From Bacteroidales bacterium (lineage in GTDB: Bacteria; Bacteroidota; Bacteroidia; Bacteroidales; UBA932): a stretch of 5,497 bases of DNA. This document shows positions 1-5,497 of this stretch, piece after piece (position 1 is the first letter of the stretch; each line of letters opens with the position of its first letter). Under the pieces are notes generated by a model that worked only from the letters and a program-made list of their open reading frames with translations, was not told the origin of the DNA and ran no database searches. The DNA is taken from positions 1 to 5,497 of the forward strand of contig JAFZLQ010000072.1 in assembly GCA_017551425.1 (NCBI GenBank), read 5' to 3'. Position numbers and translations under genes: made by a program.

Positions 1-692
1 TCCCCGTCCTTTACGTTCTCCCGCACATACATCGCGTTGTCCATAAGGCTGTCGAACAGAGGGTCCCAGACGTCGTTCTTGCCGCCGCAGGCGACTATAC
101 GCAAGGTGAAGGCAGGGTCGGTCTTTCGCACCTCGTCCAGAGCCCGTTTGTAGGCCATGCCGCGTGCCAGGGCGTCCTCGCGCGTGCCGAAGAAAGGCGA
201 GCGCAGCTCAAGATACTCCACGCCGATGCCGTGGTAGTGCAGCATCACGCGTGTATAGTAATCCTGGACCAGCGACGGGCTGGTGCATATGGCTCCGCAC
301 TTGGTGAAGATGCCTTCGAACCAATCCCAGACGTAGCTGCCTTCCGCGGCGCCGGCTACGGTCCACTGGCGGCGGAAATCCTCGACGGTTAAGCCTTCAT
401 CCAGGCACTCCTTCATGGTGCGGCTGCCGTACGGGGCCCCCAGGCCGAAGTAATGGATCTGCCACTCCGGCGTGATGACGAGCTCGGGATGGTCTGCCAG
501 GAACGCCACCTGCTCCTCCATGGGGAGGATGGCGTCTGCGTGGGCGTGAAGGTCTGCGCCCTTTGGCATACGGCGCAGGAAACCGTACAGCGGCGTTTCA
601 TAGACCTCGGGCTGACGGAGGAAGTCTATCCTCGTGCCGAACTGCTCCCGGAACGACGCCTTCAGGCTCTCATAATGCTCTGCTACTCCCAT
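1..692 (-). CDS. Adenosine deaminase-like metal hydrolase, ADGF/CECR1 type (partial, C-terminus beyond left edge)
   Basis: Reading the minus strand from the ATG at 692-690 gives 230 codons with no stop up to the window edge, so this is the N-terminal part of a longer protein. Residues 42-53 read MPKGADLHAHAD, the hallmark start of the adenosine deaminase barrel (PKG..LH.H); His49 and His51 would be the first two metal ligands. A W..F...F pattern at 122-129 (WDWFEGIF) and YLELR at 160-164 resemble the ADGF/CECR1 branch more than classical Add. No signal peptide is visible, so the protein is probably cytoplasmic. Family members hydrolyse adenosine to inosine and ammonia, but some act on other amidohydrolase substrates; the later catalytic His, Glu and Asp residues lie outside the window, so activity cannot be confirmed. 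The start overlaps the end of guaA by 10 bases, which suggests translational coupling and a role in purine interconversion. It is the first in-frame ATG; the next Met (42) would cut into the family motif. Confidence 0.82.
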   Translation of the reverse strand, partial: MGVAEHYESLKASFREQFGTRIDFLRQPEVYETPLYGFLRRMPKGADLHAHADAILPMEEQVAFLADHPELVITPEWQIHYFGLGAPYGSRTMKECLDEGLTVEDFRRQWTVAGAAEGSYVWDWFEGIFTKCGAICTSPSLVQDYYTRVMLHYHGIGVEYLELRSPFFGTREDALARGMAYKRALDEVRKTDPAFTLRIVACGGKNDVWDPLFDSLMDNAMYVRENVKDG

Positions 693-1642
693 TCTATCGT
701 GGCTGAAGGTTTGGAGGAAATGTCGTAAACTACGCGGTTGACGCCGGGGACGTTGGCGATGATGTCGTGCTGCACCTTGTCCAGCAGTTCCCAGGGCAGG
801 TGGACAATCTGCGCCGTCACTGCGTCTGTGCTGTTGACCGCACGGAGGGCGATTACGGCCTCGTAGGTGCGGCGGCCGTCGGTGATGCCGGTGGTCTTGA
901 CGGGCACGTAGATCGCGGCGGCCTGCCATACTTTGTCGTACAGGCCCGCCTCTCGCAGCGCGTCGATCCATATCTTGTCCGCCTCCTGCAGGACTGCAAT
1001 CTTCTCGGGCGTGAGCTCGCCGAGGCAGCGGACGCCGAGGCCGGGCCCCGGGAAAGGATGGCGGCCTAGGATGTAGGAATCGAGGCCGAGCTCCGCACCC
1101 ACCTCGCGCACCTCATATTTATAGAGGTACTTGAGAGGCTCCACGAGGCCGAACTTGAGGTCTTCCGGCAGGCCTCCCACGTTGTGATGGCTCTTGACGG
1201 TGCCCTTGTCCGAATGCGATTCGGCGATGTCGGGCCAGATGGTGCCCTGTGCGAGCCAGCGGGCGCCGTCCACCAGGCGGGCTTCGTCGGCAAAGACATC
1301 GATGAAGGTCTTTCCTATGGCCTTGCGCTTGAGCTCAGGGTCGGTTATTCCCCTGCATGCGGCAAAGAAGCGGTCTGCGGCGCGCACGCCCTTGACGTTC
1401 AGGCCCTTGCCCCTGTAGTACTCCAGCACGTCATCGAATTCGTGCTTGCGGAGCAGTCCGTGATCGACGAAAATGCACTGCAGCCTGTCTCCTATGGCGC
1501 GGTGGATCAGCATTGCGGTAACTGTGGAGTCAACGCCTCCCGAGAGACCGAGGATGACGCGGTCGTCTCCAACCTGCTCTTTGATTGCCTTGACCTGCCC
1601 GGCGACGAACGCCTTGGGGTCCAACTTCTTTCCGTCAAACAT
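683..1642 (-). CDS. guaA: GMP synthase, ATP-pyrophosphatase subunit (GuaA subunit B, no amidotransferase domain)
   Basis: This 319-residue protein would amidate XMP to GMP using ATP, the last step of guanylate synthesis, in the cytoplasm. The PP-loop SGGVDST is at 34-40, FVDHGLLRK at 58-66, the QGT..PD..ES segment at 132-142, [10 protein letters not shown] at 150-159 and [12 protein letters not shown] at 194-205. The C-terminal dimerisation domain is intact and ends in the family signature KPSATIEWE. Ordinary bacterial GuaA is about 510-525 residues because a class I glutamine amidotransferase domain of roughly 190 residues comes first; here the protein begins directly with the ATP-PPase part. 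No such domain is encoded just upstream, because the gene overlaps guaB by 8 bases (ATGTTTGA holds both the start and the guaB stop). It therefore resembles the two-subunit arrangement known from archaea. It needs a separate glutaminase encoded elsewhere, or free ammonia. The assignment is firm; the source of nitrogen is inference. Confidence 0.95.
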   Translation of the reverse strand: MFDGKKLDPKAFVAGQVKAIKEQVGDDRVILGLSGGVDSTVTAMLIHRAIGDRLQCIFVDHGLLRKHEFDDVLEYYRGKGLNVKGVRAADRFFAACRGITDPELKRKAIGKTFIDVFADEARLVDGARWLAQGTIWPDIAESHSDKGTVKSHHNVGGLPEDLKFGLVEPLKYLYKYEVREVGAELGLDSYILGRHPFPGPGLGVRCLGELTPEKIAVLQEADKIWIDALREAGLYDKVWQAAAIYVPVKTTGITDGRRTYEAVIALRAVNSTDAVTAQIVHLPWELLDKVQHDIIANVPGVNRVVYDISSKPSATIEWE

Positions 1643-2708
1643 AATTGGGTGATTTTTTGGTAATTGTAACGTCGTGTGGATGGTTTTCCCGCAGCGATGC
1701 GGAGGAGATGCGGATGAACCTTGCCGAATGGAGCGTGTTGATGTCGGGGGCGCCCACGTAGCCCATTCCGGAGCGGAGCCCGCCGGCGAGCTGGAAGAGC
1801 ACGTCGGCCACCGGACCCTTGCAGGGGACGCAGGCGACCACGCCTTCCGGCACCAGCTTGCCGCCTCCCTTCTGGAAGTAGCGGTCGGCCGATCCGGCCT
1901 GCATGGCGTCTATGGAGCCCATGCCGCGGTAGCCCTTCATGAGGGTGCCGTTTACGTCGATGACGTCGCCGGGAGCCTCGTCTGTACCGGCGAACATGGA
2001 GCCGCACATGACCGTGTCCGCGCCTGCGGCAAGCGCCTTTACCACGTCTCCGGAGTAACGGAGACCGCCGTCTGCGATCACGGGGACGCCGCCGGCGGCC
2101 CCGGCCACGTCGCCTATCGCTGTAAGCTGGGGTACTCCGACGCCGGCCACTATGCGTGTGGTGCAGATGGAGCCGGGGCCTATGCCAACCTTGAGGGCGT
2201 CCGCTCCTGCGTTCACCAGGTCGCGGGCGGCGGCGGCGGTGGCTATGTTGCCCACCACCACGTCAAGCCCGGGGAAAGCCGACTTTACCTGGCCGAGGGC
2301 CGTAAGCACGCCTTTGGAGTGGCCGTGGGCCGAATCCAGCACCACGGCGTCGACGCCCGCTGCGGCAAGCGCCTCAACGCGCTCCAGCAGGTCTGTGGTG
2401 ATGCCCACGCCGGCGGCGACCTTGAGGCCGCGGGCCTTTACGGCGCTCACCTGGGCGGCCTGCTCAGCGGCCGGCATGTTCTTGTGGATCACGCCTATAC
2501 CGCCGGCAAGAGCCATGGCCACGGCCATGCCTTTCTCGGTTACGGTATCCATTGCCGCAGATACGAAGGGGATGCTCAGGGTGATGTTTCTGGAGAAGCG
2601 GGCCTGCAGGCTGACGTCCTTTGGCAGGACCTCCGACCACGAGGGAACGAGAAGCACATCGTCGAAAGTGATGCCTTCTTTTTCTATACGGTCATTGAAA
2701 CTGGGCAT
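1635..2708 (-). CDS. guaB: Inosine-5'-monophosphate dehydrogenase lacking the CBS (Bateman) domain
   Basis: The enzyme oxidises IMP to XMP with NAD+, the committed step toward guanine nucleotides. The N-terminus (TFDDVLLVP, 14-22; AAMDTVTE, 51-58) and VIHKNM (73-78) match the family. DSAHGHS (125-131) is the NAD-side segment, GPGSICTTR (177-185) carries the catalytic Cys182, IADGG (211-215) binds phosphate, YRGMGS (260-265) follows, and the mobile flap holds the Arg276-Tyr277 pair in SADRYFQ. The C-terminus [14 protein letters not shown] is typical, so the protein is complete. It is 357 residues against a usual 485-500. The shortfall lies at one place: after the EQ..QV..VK helix the chain passes at residues 91-95 straight to LKVAAGVG, where two CBS motifs (about 120 residues) normally sit. 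That module mediates purine-nucleotide allostery, so this form should lack it. CBS-free enzymes are known, for example from Cryptosporidium and Borrelia. It is the first gene of the operon with guaA. Confidence 0.96.
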   Translation of the reverse strand: MPSFNDRIEKEGITFDDVLLVPSWSEVLPKDVSLQARFSRNITLSIPFVSAAMDTVTEKGMAVAMALAGGIGVIHKNMPAAEQAAQVSAVKARGLKVAAGVGITTDLLERVEALAAAGVDAVVLDSAHGHSKGVLTALGQVKSAFPGLDVVVGNIATAAAARDLVNAGADALKVGIGPGSICTTRIVAGVGVPQLTAIGDVAGAAGGVPVIADGGLRYSGDVVKALAAGADTVMCGSMFAGTDEAPGDVIDVNGTLMKGYRGMGSIDAMQAGSADRYFQKGGGKLVPEGVVACVPCKGPVADVLFQLAGGLRSGMGYVGAPDINTLHSARFIRISSASLRENHPHDVTITKKSPNYV

Positions 2709-2709
2709 A

Positions 2710-2734
2710 ACGCATTATCGGATGAATAATGCGT
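2710..2734. repeat. Perfect 9-bp inverted repeat in the guaB promoter/leader
   Basis: ACGCATTAT (2710-2718) and ATAATGCGT (2726-2734) are exact reverse complements separated by 7 bases. The dyad starts one base after the guaB start codon and ends one base before the minus-strand TATCTTTG box, so it would cover the expected transcription start. It could be an operator for a dimeric regulator or, if transcription starts far enough upstream, an mRNA hairpin next to the start codon. The symmetry is seen directly; a regulatory role is inference. Confidence 0.6.
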
Positions 2735-2735
2735 A

Positions 2736-2743
2736 CAAAGATA
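2736..2743 (-). promoter_or_regulatory. Candidate guaB operon promoter, Bacteroidota -7 box
   Basis: The minus strand reads TATCTTTG, an exact match to the Bacteroidota sigma-factor -7 consensus TAnnTTTG, ending 27 bases before the guaB ATG. That distance suits a short leader. I see no convincing TTG/TTTG -33 element about 19-21 bases further upstream, so the call rests on the -7 box and on position, in a spacer that must hold divergent promoters. Confidence 0.55.
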
Positions 2744-2765
2744 AGAAAAAATTGCTTAATATGTT

Positions 2766-2773
2766 TAACTTTG
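2766..2773 (+). promoter_or_regulatory. Candidate promoter for the divergent membrane-protein gene, Bacteroidota -7 box
   Basis: TAACTTTG matches the TAnnTTTG consensus and lies only 4 bases before the ATG at 2778. A transcript from it would start at or almost at the start codon, making it leaderless or nearly so. No clear -33 element is visible. Either the gene is transcribed leaderless or this match is chance in an A/T-rich spacer. Confidence 0.42.
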
Positions 2774-2777
2774 CGAC

Positions 2778-3608
2778 ATGAAAGGCGTGAAGGTCAAATA
2801 CAGGCTCATAATCGCGCTCGTGATAGCCGTGGTGCTCACCGCAGTGGGCTTCTGGCTGCTGTTTTCCGGCACCGCATTCAAGTACGGGCTCATGCTGCTG
2901 GGCGCCGTAGCCCTGGGTTTCCTGGTGTGGAAGGCCTTCATCAAGGACAGCCAGAACGAGCTCGCCCGCAGCCAGAAGCGTACGGAGGAACTGCAGGAGC
3001 AGCTGGACGAGCTCCAGCGCAAGCTCGACGAGCTGTCCCACAGCCCCCTCAACGTAACTTCCCTCACCCCGGTGCTGCACCTCGCCGTGCTCAACATAGA
3101 CACCTCTTTCACGCGTACCTACGAACGCAGGGACGATGAACGCGGCCTCACCTTCAAGGGCGCGCTGCGCGCAGACATCTGCGCCGAATACGGCGTACGC
3201 CTCGAGGACGTGAAGTTCCGTTACGATTCAGACACGGACACGCTCTGGCTGGCGAACTTCCATCCGGGTCTCATCTCCTTCTCCAAGAAGCAGCTCAGCT
3301 GGGATATAGCCGTGGCCCTTCGAGACCGTTCAATACTGGGCATCAAACTCCCTCCGGTGGATGACAAAGAGGCGGTGGACTTCACCAGGGAGATGAAAGA
3401 GACCATACGCACAGAGGTGGAAAAGGAGATAGACAGGCGCAAAATAGCCGAGTTCGAGTGGCTCGCCCCCATAGTCTCCAGGCAGGTTACGGACGTGCTC
3501 CGAACCGTCGCCGGAGGCCCCGGAACCAAAGTCTCTGTACTTGAAGAACATATCGACGCCCCGGGCTTTTTGCCCCTGTCGGAATTTTATAGAAATGACA
3601 ATGCGTAA
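2778..3608 (+). CDS. Membrane-anchored coiled-coil protein, possibly DUF4230-like; function unknown
   Basis: The protein has 276 residues. A basic N-terminus (MKGVKVKYR) leads into two hydrophobic segments, about 8-30 and 36-55, with a very short link, so a hairpin membrane anchor is likely. Residues about 57-87 are charged with heptad-like spacing ([17 protein letters not shown]) and look like a coiled coil. A soluble domain follows (about 93-276). It contains a beta-rich stretch around GALRADI and [10 protein letters not shown], an acidic/basic helix at 200-225, and a hydrophobic helix ([17 protein letters not shown]) near the end. This layout, an anchor followed by a beta domain and a closing amphipathic helix, recalls DUF4230 proteins, but the match is from memory and tentative. 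No enzymatic motif is evident. The gene diverges from guaB across 69 bp and ends in an apparent terminator, so it is probably monocistronic. The start is the only good one: the next in-frame Met (39) lies inside the second hydrophobic segment. Confidence 0.85.
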   Translation: MKGVKVKYRLIIALVIAVVLTAVGFWLLFSGTAFKYGLMLLGAVALGFLVWKAFIKDSQNELARSQKRTEELQEQLDELQRKLDELSHSPLNVTSLTPVLHLAVLNIDTSFTRTYERRDDERGLTFKGALRADICAEYGVRLEDVKFRYDSDTDTLWLANFHPGLISFSKKQLSWDIAVALRDRSILGIKLPPVDDKEAVDFTREMKETIRTEVEKEIDRRKIAEFEWLAPIVSRQVTDVLRTVAGGPGTKVSVLEEHIDAPGFLPLSEFYRNDNA

Positions 3609-3630
3609 GTTCTACTTTCGCATTTTTTTT
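3600..3630 (+). terminator. Intrinsic terminator overlapping the stop codon of the membrane-protein gene
   Basis: AATGCGTAAG (3600-3609) can pair with CTTTCGCATT (3615-3624), giving a 10-bp stem with one T-T mismatch and a 5-base loop (TTCTA). A run of eight T residues covers 3623-3630. The TAA stop (3606-3608) is inside the left arm. The stem is only moderately GC-rich, so efficiency may be modest. It would separate transcription of this gene from the permease gene downstream. Confidence 0.6.
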
Positions 3631-3631
3631 G

Positions 3632-3639
3632 TACCTTCG
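3632..3639 (+). promoter_or_regulatory. Candidate promoter for the uracil permease gene, -7-like box
   Basis: TACCTTCG is one base away from TAnnTTTG and lies immediately after the terminator T-run, 33 bases before the permease ATG at 3673. A second similar box, TACTTTCG (3613-3620), falls in the terminator stem and is less likely. There is no clear -33 element. The leader between box and start is A/T-rich near the ATG (attgaaatatat) and lacks a Shine-Dalgarno sequence. Confidence 0.4.
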
Positions 3640-3672
3640 CCCTGACTTGGGATATAACCTATTGAAATATAT

Positions 3673-5025
3673 ATGACTCAAACGCAGCAAGCCGTCTATG
3701 ACGCCCGCGCCCTCGGCAAGGGCAAGATGCTCATCCTCGGTCTCCAGCACATGTTCGCCATGTTCGGAGCCACTGTCCTGGTCCCCGTCATCACGGGTCT
3801 CTCGATGTCCGCCACCCTGCTTTTCGCAGGTCTCGGCACTCTGGTTTTCCATTTTTGCACCAAGTTGCGGGTCCCGGCTTTCCTGGGTTCGTCTTTCGCT
3901 TTCCTGGGCGGTTATGCCGCAGTCGTCGCGACCGGCGCCCAGCAAGGCCTCAGCGCCTCGGAGTCATTGCCCTATGCCTGCCTCGGAGTATTTGCGGCAG
4001 GCATCGTTTATTTTATCCTGGCAGGACTCTTCGCGGCGTTCGGAGCCAAGAAGGTCATGCGCTTCTTCCCGCCCATCGTAACGGGCCCCATCATCATAGC
4101 GATAGGTCTTACACTGAGCGGCAGCGCGATAGGCAACTGCAACCAGAACTGGTGGATAGCCCTTCTCGCCATCGCCATCATCATAGTCTGCAACATCTGG
4201 GGCAAGGGCATGATACGCATCATCCCCATTCTCCTGGGCGTCCTGGGTTCGTACATAGTGGCGGCCTGCTTCGGGCTCTGCGACTTCTCCCCGGTCAAGG
4301 AGGCTGCCTGGCTCGGCCTGCCCTTCCAGTGGGAGAACACCACATTCAGCATCTTCACCGACCCCAACTGGGGCCTCGCCGTAAGCGCAATAATAGCCAT
4401 CGTCCCCATCTCGCTCGCAACCATGATGGAGCACATCGGGGACATGTGCGCAATCTCCTCCACCACCGGCATCAACTACCTTGAGGATCCCGGCCTGCAC
4501 CGCACCCTCATGGGCGACGGCCTCGCCACCATGCTGGCCTCCCTCTTCGGAGCCCCTGCAAACACCACGTACGGAGAGAACACCGGCGTGCTCAACCTCA
4601 CCAGGGTCTTCGATCCCAGGGTCATCAGGCTAGCGGCGCTCTTCGCCATCATCCTCAGCTTCTGCCCCAAGTTCAGCGCCGTCATCAGCTGCATGCCCGC
4701 CGCGACCATCGGAGGCGTGTCGCTCATGCTCTACGGTATGATTTCCGCCGTGGGCGTACGCAACGTGGTGGAGAACCAGGTCGACTTCAAGAAGAGCCGC
4801 AACGTCATTATCGCCGCCCTCATCCTGGTGCTGGCAATCGGTATCAAGTACGGCGCCAACGATTCCATATCAATCGGTTTTACCAGCCTCAGCGGCCTGG
4901 CGGTGGCGGCCCTTGTGGGCGTTATTCTCAACGCGGTCCTTCCGGGAAAAGATTATGAGTTCGGCGCCAATCCTATGGGCGACAAGGCGGTGGACTTTGA
5001 AATGAACCCGTCGCTCAGAAAGTAA
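3673..5025 (+). CDS. uraA: Uracil permease, NCS2 (nucleobase:cation symporter-2) family
   Basis: This 450-residue inner-membrane protein should import uracil by proton symport. It is rich in hydrophobic segments, consistent with the 14-helix UraA fold, and close to the E. coli UraA length (429). LQHMFAMFGATVLVPV (24-39) is the family N-terminal signature, SSFAF (73-77) matches the short beta-strand helix break, and FPPIVTGPIIIAIG follows at 132-145. MMEHIGDM (251-258) supplies the first substrate glutamate (Glu253) with its neighbouring His, and GENTGVLNLTR (301-311) the second (Glu302). Xanthine and uric acid carriers usually have Gln in that second motif (QN.G), so Glu favours uracil specificity. 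Tyr354 may match E. coli Tyr342. It has its own promoter-like box behind a terminator, and the next gene follows after 30 bp, so the two may form an operon. The start is supported by the short hydrophilic N-terminus before helix 1 and the A/T-rich leader. Transport of other bases cannot be excluded. Confidence 0.93.
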   Translation: MTQTQQAVYDARALGKGKMLILGLQHMFAMFGATVLVPVITGLSMSATLLFAGLGTLVFHFCTKLRVPAFLGSSFAFLGGYAAVVATGAQQGLSASESLPYACLGVFAAGIVYFILAGLFAAFGAKKVMRFFPPIVTGPIIIAIGLTLSGSAIGNCNQNWWIALLAIAIIIVCNIWGKGMIRIIPILLGVLGSYIVAACFGLCDFSPVKEAAWLGLPFQWENTTFSIFTDPNWGLAVSAIIAIVPISLATMMEHIGDMCAISSTTGINYLEDPGLHRTLMGDGLATMLASLFGAPANTTYGENTGVLNLTRVFDPRVIRLAALFAIILSFCPKFSAVISCMPAATIGGVSLMLYGMISAVGVRNVVENQVDFKKSRNVIIAALILVLAIGIKYGANDSISIGFTSLSGLAVAALVGVILNAVLPGKDYEFGANPMGDKAVDFEMNPSLRK

Positions 5026-5055
5026 ACCCTATATATTAATCATAAACTACGTTTT

Positions 5056-5497
5056 ATGCTTAGAAAAGCTATTCTCGCCGTTGCATTCGCAACGCTGGCC
5101 CTGGCTCAAGGAGTCAAGGCCCAGACCAATCTGCAGGTGTCCTACGACTTCGGTTCCGACCGCCAGCACGTGACCACCACCCTGGAAGGTTTCTACACCG
5201 ACAACTGGGGCAACACCTTCTTCTTCATCGACCACGACTACAACAGCAAGGCTGCAGACAACCACGTCTACGCTCCCAGCGGCACCTATTGGGAAATCGC
5301 CCGCTGCCTCAACTTCTGGCAGGATTCCCAGCTCGCACCGTTCAGCCTGCAGGTCGAATACAACGGCGGCGTTTACAACGGCTTCACCGTCAACAACGCA
5401 TTCCTCGGCGGTATCGATTACTTCCTCCATACCGACGACTTCCTCAACTCCCTCAACCTCAAGCTTCTCGGCAAGTACATCGACTATGCCGGCGCCA
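5056..5497 (+). CDS. DUF5020-like outer-membrane protein, Tsx-like channel candidate (partial, C-terminus beyond right edge)
   Basis: Starting at the ATG at 5056 there are 147 open codons to the window edge. Residues 1-22 form a signal peptide: MLRK, a hydrophobic core (AILAVAFATLALA) and a VKA cleavage site before Gln23. The mature part has alternating aromatic and polar strands typical of an outer-membrane beta barrel (LQVSYDFG, NTFFFIDHDYN, YWEIARCLNFW, SLQVEYNGG). The combination DNWG.TFFFID.DYN and YWEIAR..NFW..........L.VEYNGG is how I remember the Bacteroidota DUF5020 family, which is related to the nucleoside-specific channel Tsx. An outer-membrane nucleoside or nucleobase channel fits its place 30 bp behind a uracil permease; substrate and pore activity are inference. 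The spacer has no terminator, so cotranscription with the permease is likely. Usual family members are somewhat over 200 residues, so roughly the last third is probably missing. Confidence 0.75.
   Translation, partial: MLRKAILAVAFATLALAQGVKAQTNLQVSYDFGSDRQHVTTTLEGFYTDNWGNTFFFIDHDYNSKAADNHVYAPSGTYWEIARCLNFWQDSQLAPFSLQVEYNGGVYNGFTVNNAFLGGIDYFLHTDDFLNSLNLKLLGKYIDYAGA

Noticed and set aside
1635..1692. Possible frameshift or truncation at the guaB/guaA junction explaining the missing amidotransferase domain
   Set aside because: The guaB C-terminus is complete and typical and its stop codon overlaps the guaA start, so there is no remnant of an amidotransferase domain here; a natural domain-less gene is simpler.
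1674..2729. Long plus-strand open frame (351 codons) opposite guaB
   Set aside because: Its product is rich in Gly, His and Ala with no domain logic and lies antisense to a clear IMP dehydrogenase; it is a by-product of GC-rich codon usage.
2152..2781. Second plus-strand open frame opposite the guaB 5' half
   Set aside because: It is low-complexity (Ala, Ser, Thr, Arg) with no recognisable features and is a shadow of guaB in another frame.
2726..3607. Shared word AATGCGTA near 2728-2735 and at 3600-3607 as a dispersed repeat
   Set aside because: Only eight bases are shared, and each copy is already explained by its own dyad (guaB leader, terminator stem); chance is likely.
5048..5055. TACGTTTT just before the last gene as a promoter box
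   Set aside because: It only loosely fits TAnnTTTG, touches the ATG with no room for a start site, and the 30-bp gap is better explained by cotranscription with the permease gene.
5047..5430. Minus-strand open frame (127 codons) at the right end
   Set aside because: It is antisense to the signal-peptide-bearing DUF5020-like gene; its Val/Glu/Ala-rich product has no family resemblance.

Overview
The window looks like chromosomal DNA from a GC-rich member of the Bacteroidota, most likely order Bacteroidales. The reasons are promoter-like boxes of the Bacteroidota type (TAnnTTTG), A/T-rich spacers without Shine-Dalgarno sequences, and a final gene that resembles the Bacteroidota-restricted DUF5020 outer-membrane family. 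This taxonomic call is inference; no marker gene is present. All genes share a similar GC-rich codon style, and there is no sign of an insertion sequence, prophage, CRISPR array, tRNA or rRNA.

The left half (1-2708) is a tightly packed minus-strand operon of purine interconversion. In transcription order it holds an IMP dehydrogenase (guaB, 2708 to 1635), the ATP-pyrophosphatase part of GMP synthase (guaA subunit B, 1642 to 683) and an ADGF/CECR1-type adenosine deaminase-like hydrolase that runs off the left edge (692 to 1). Successive genes overlap by 8 and 10 bases, which points to one mRNA and translational coupling. Two of the three enzymes are minimal versions. The IMP dehydrogenase has no CBS (Bateman) regulatory insert, and the GMP synthase has no glutamine amidotransferase domain.

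A 69-bp divergent spacer (2709-2777) separates this operon from plus-strand genes. It carries a TAnnTTTG box on each strand and a perfect 9-bp inverted repeat between the guaB box and the guaB start codon.

The right half (2778-5497) holds three plus-strand genes. The first encodes a 276-residue membrane-anchored coiled-coil protein, DUF4230-like at best and of unknown function. Its stop codon lies inside an apparent intrinsic terminator. The second is a complete NCS2-family uracil permease (uraA-like). The third, 30 bp further on, is the N-terminal part of a DUF5020 / Tsx-like outer-membrane protein, cut by the right edge. The last two could move nucleobases or nucleosides across the inner and outer membranes. 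With the left operon, the window reads as a nucleobase and nucleoside salvage and interconversion neighbourhood. I see no evidence of a wholly new system. The most notable points are the two domain-reduced guanylate enzymes in one overlapping operon, the dyad at the guaB promoter, and the pairing of UraA with a DUF5020 protein.
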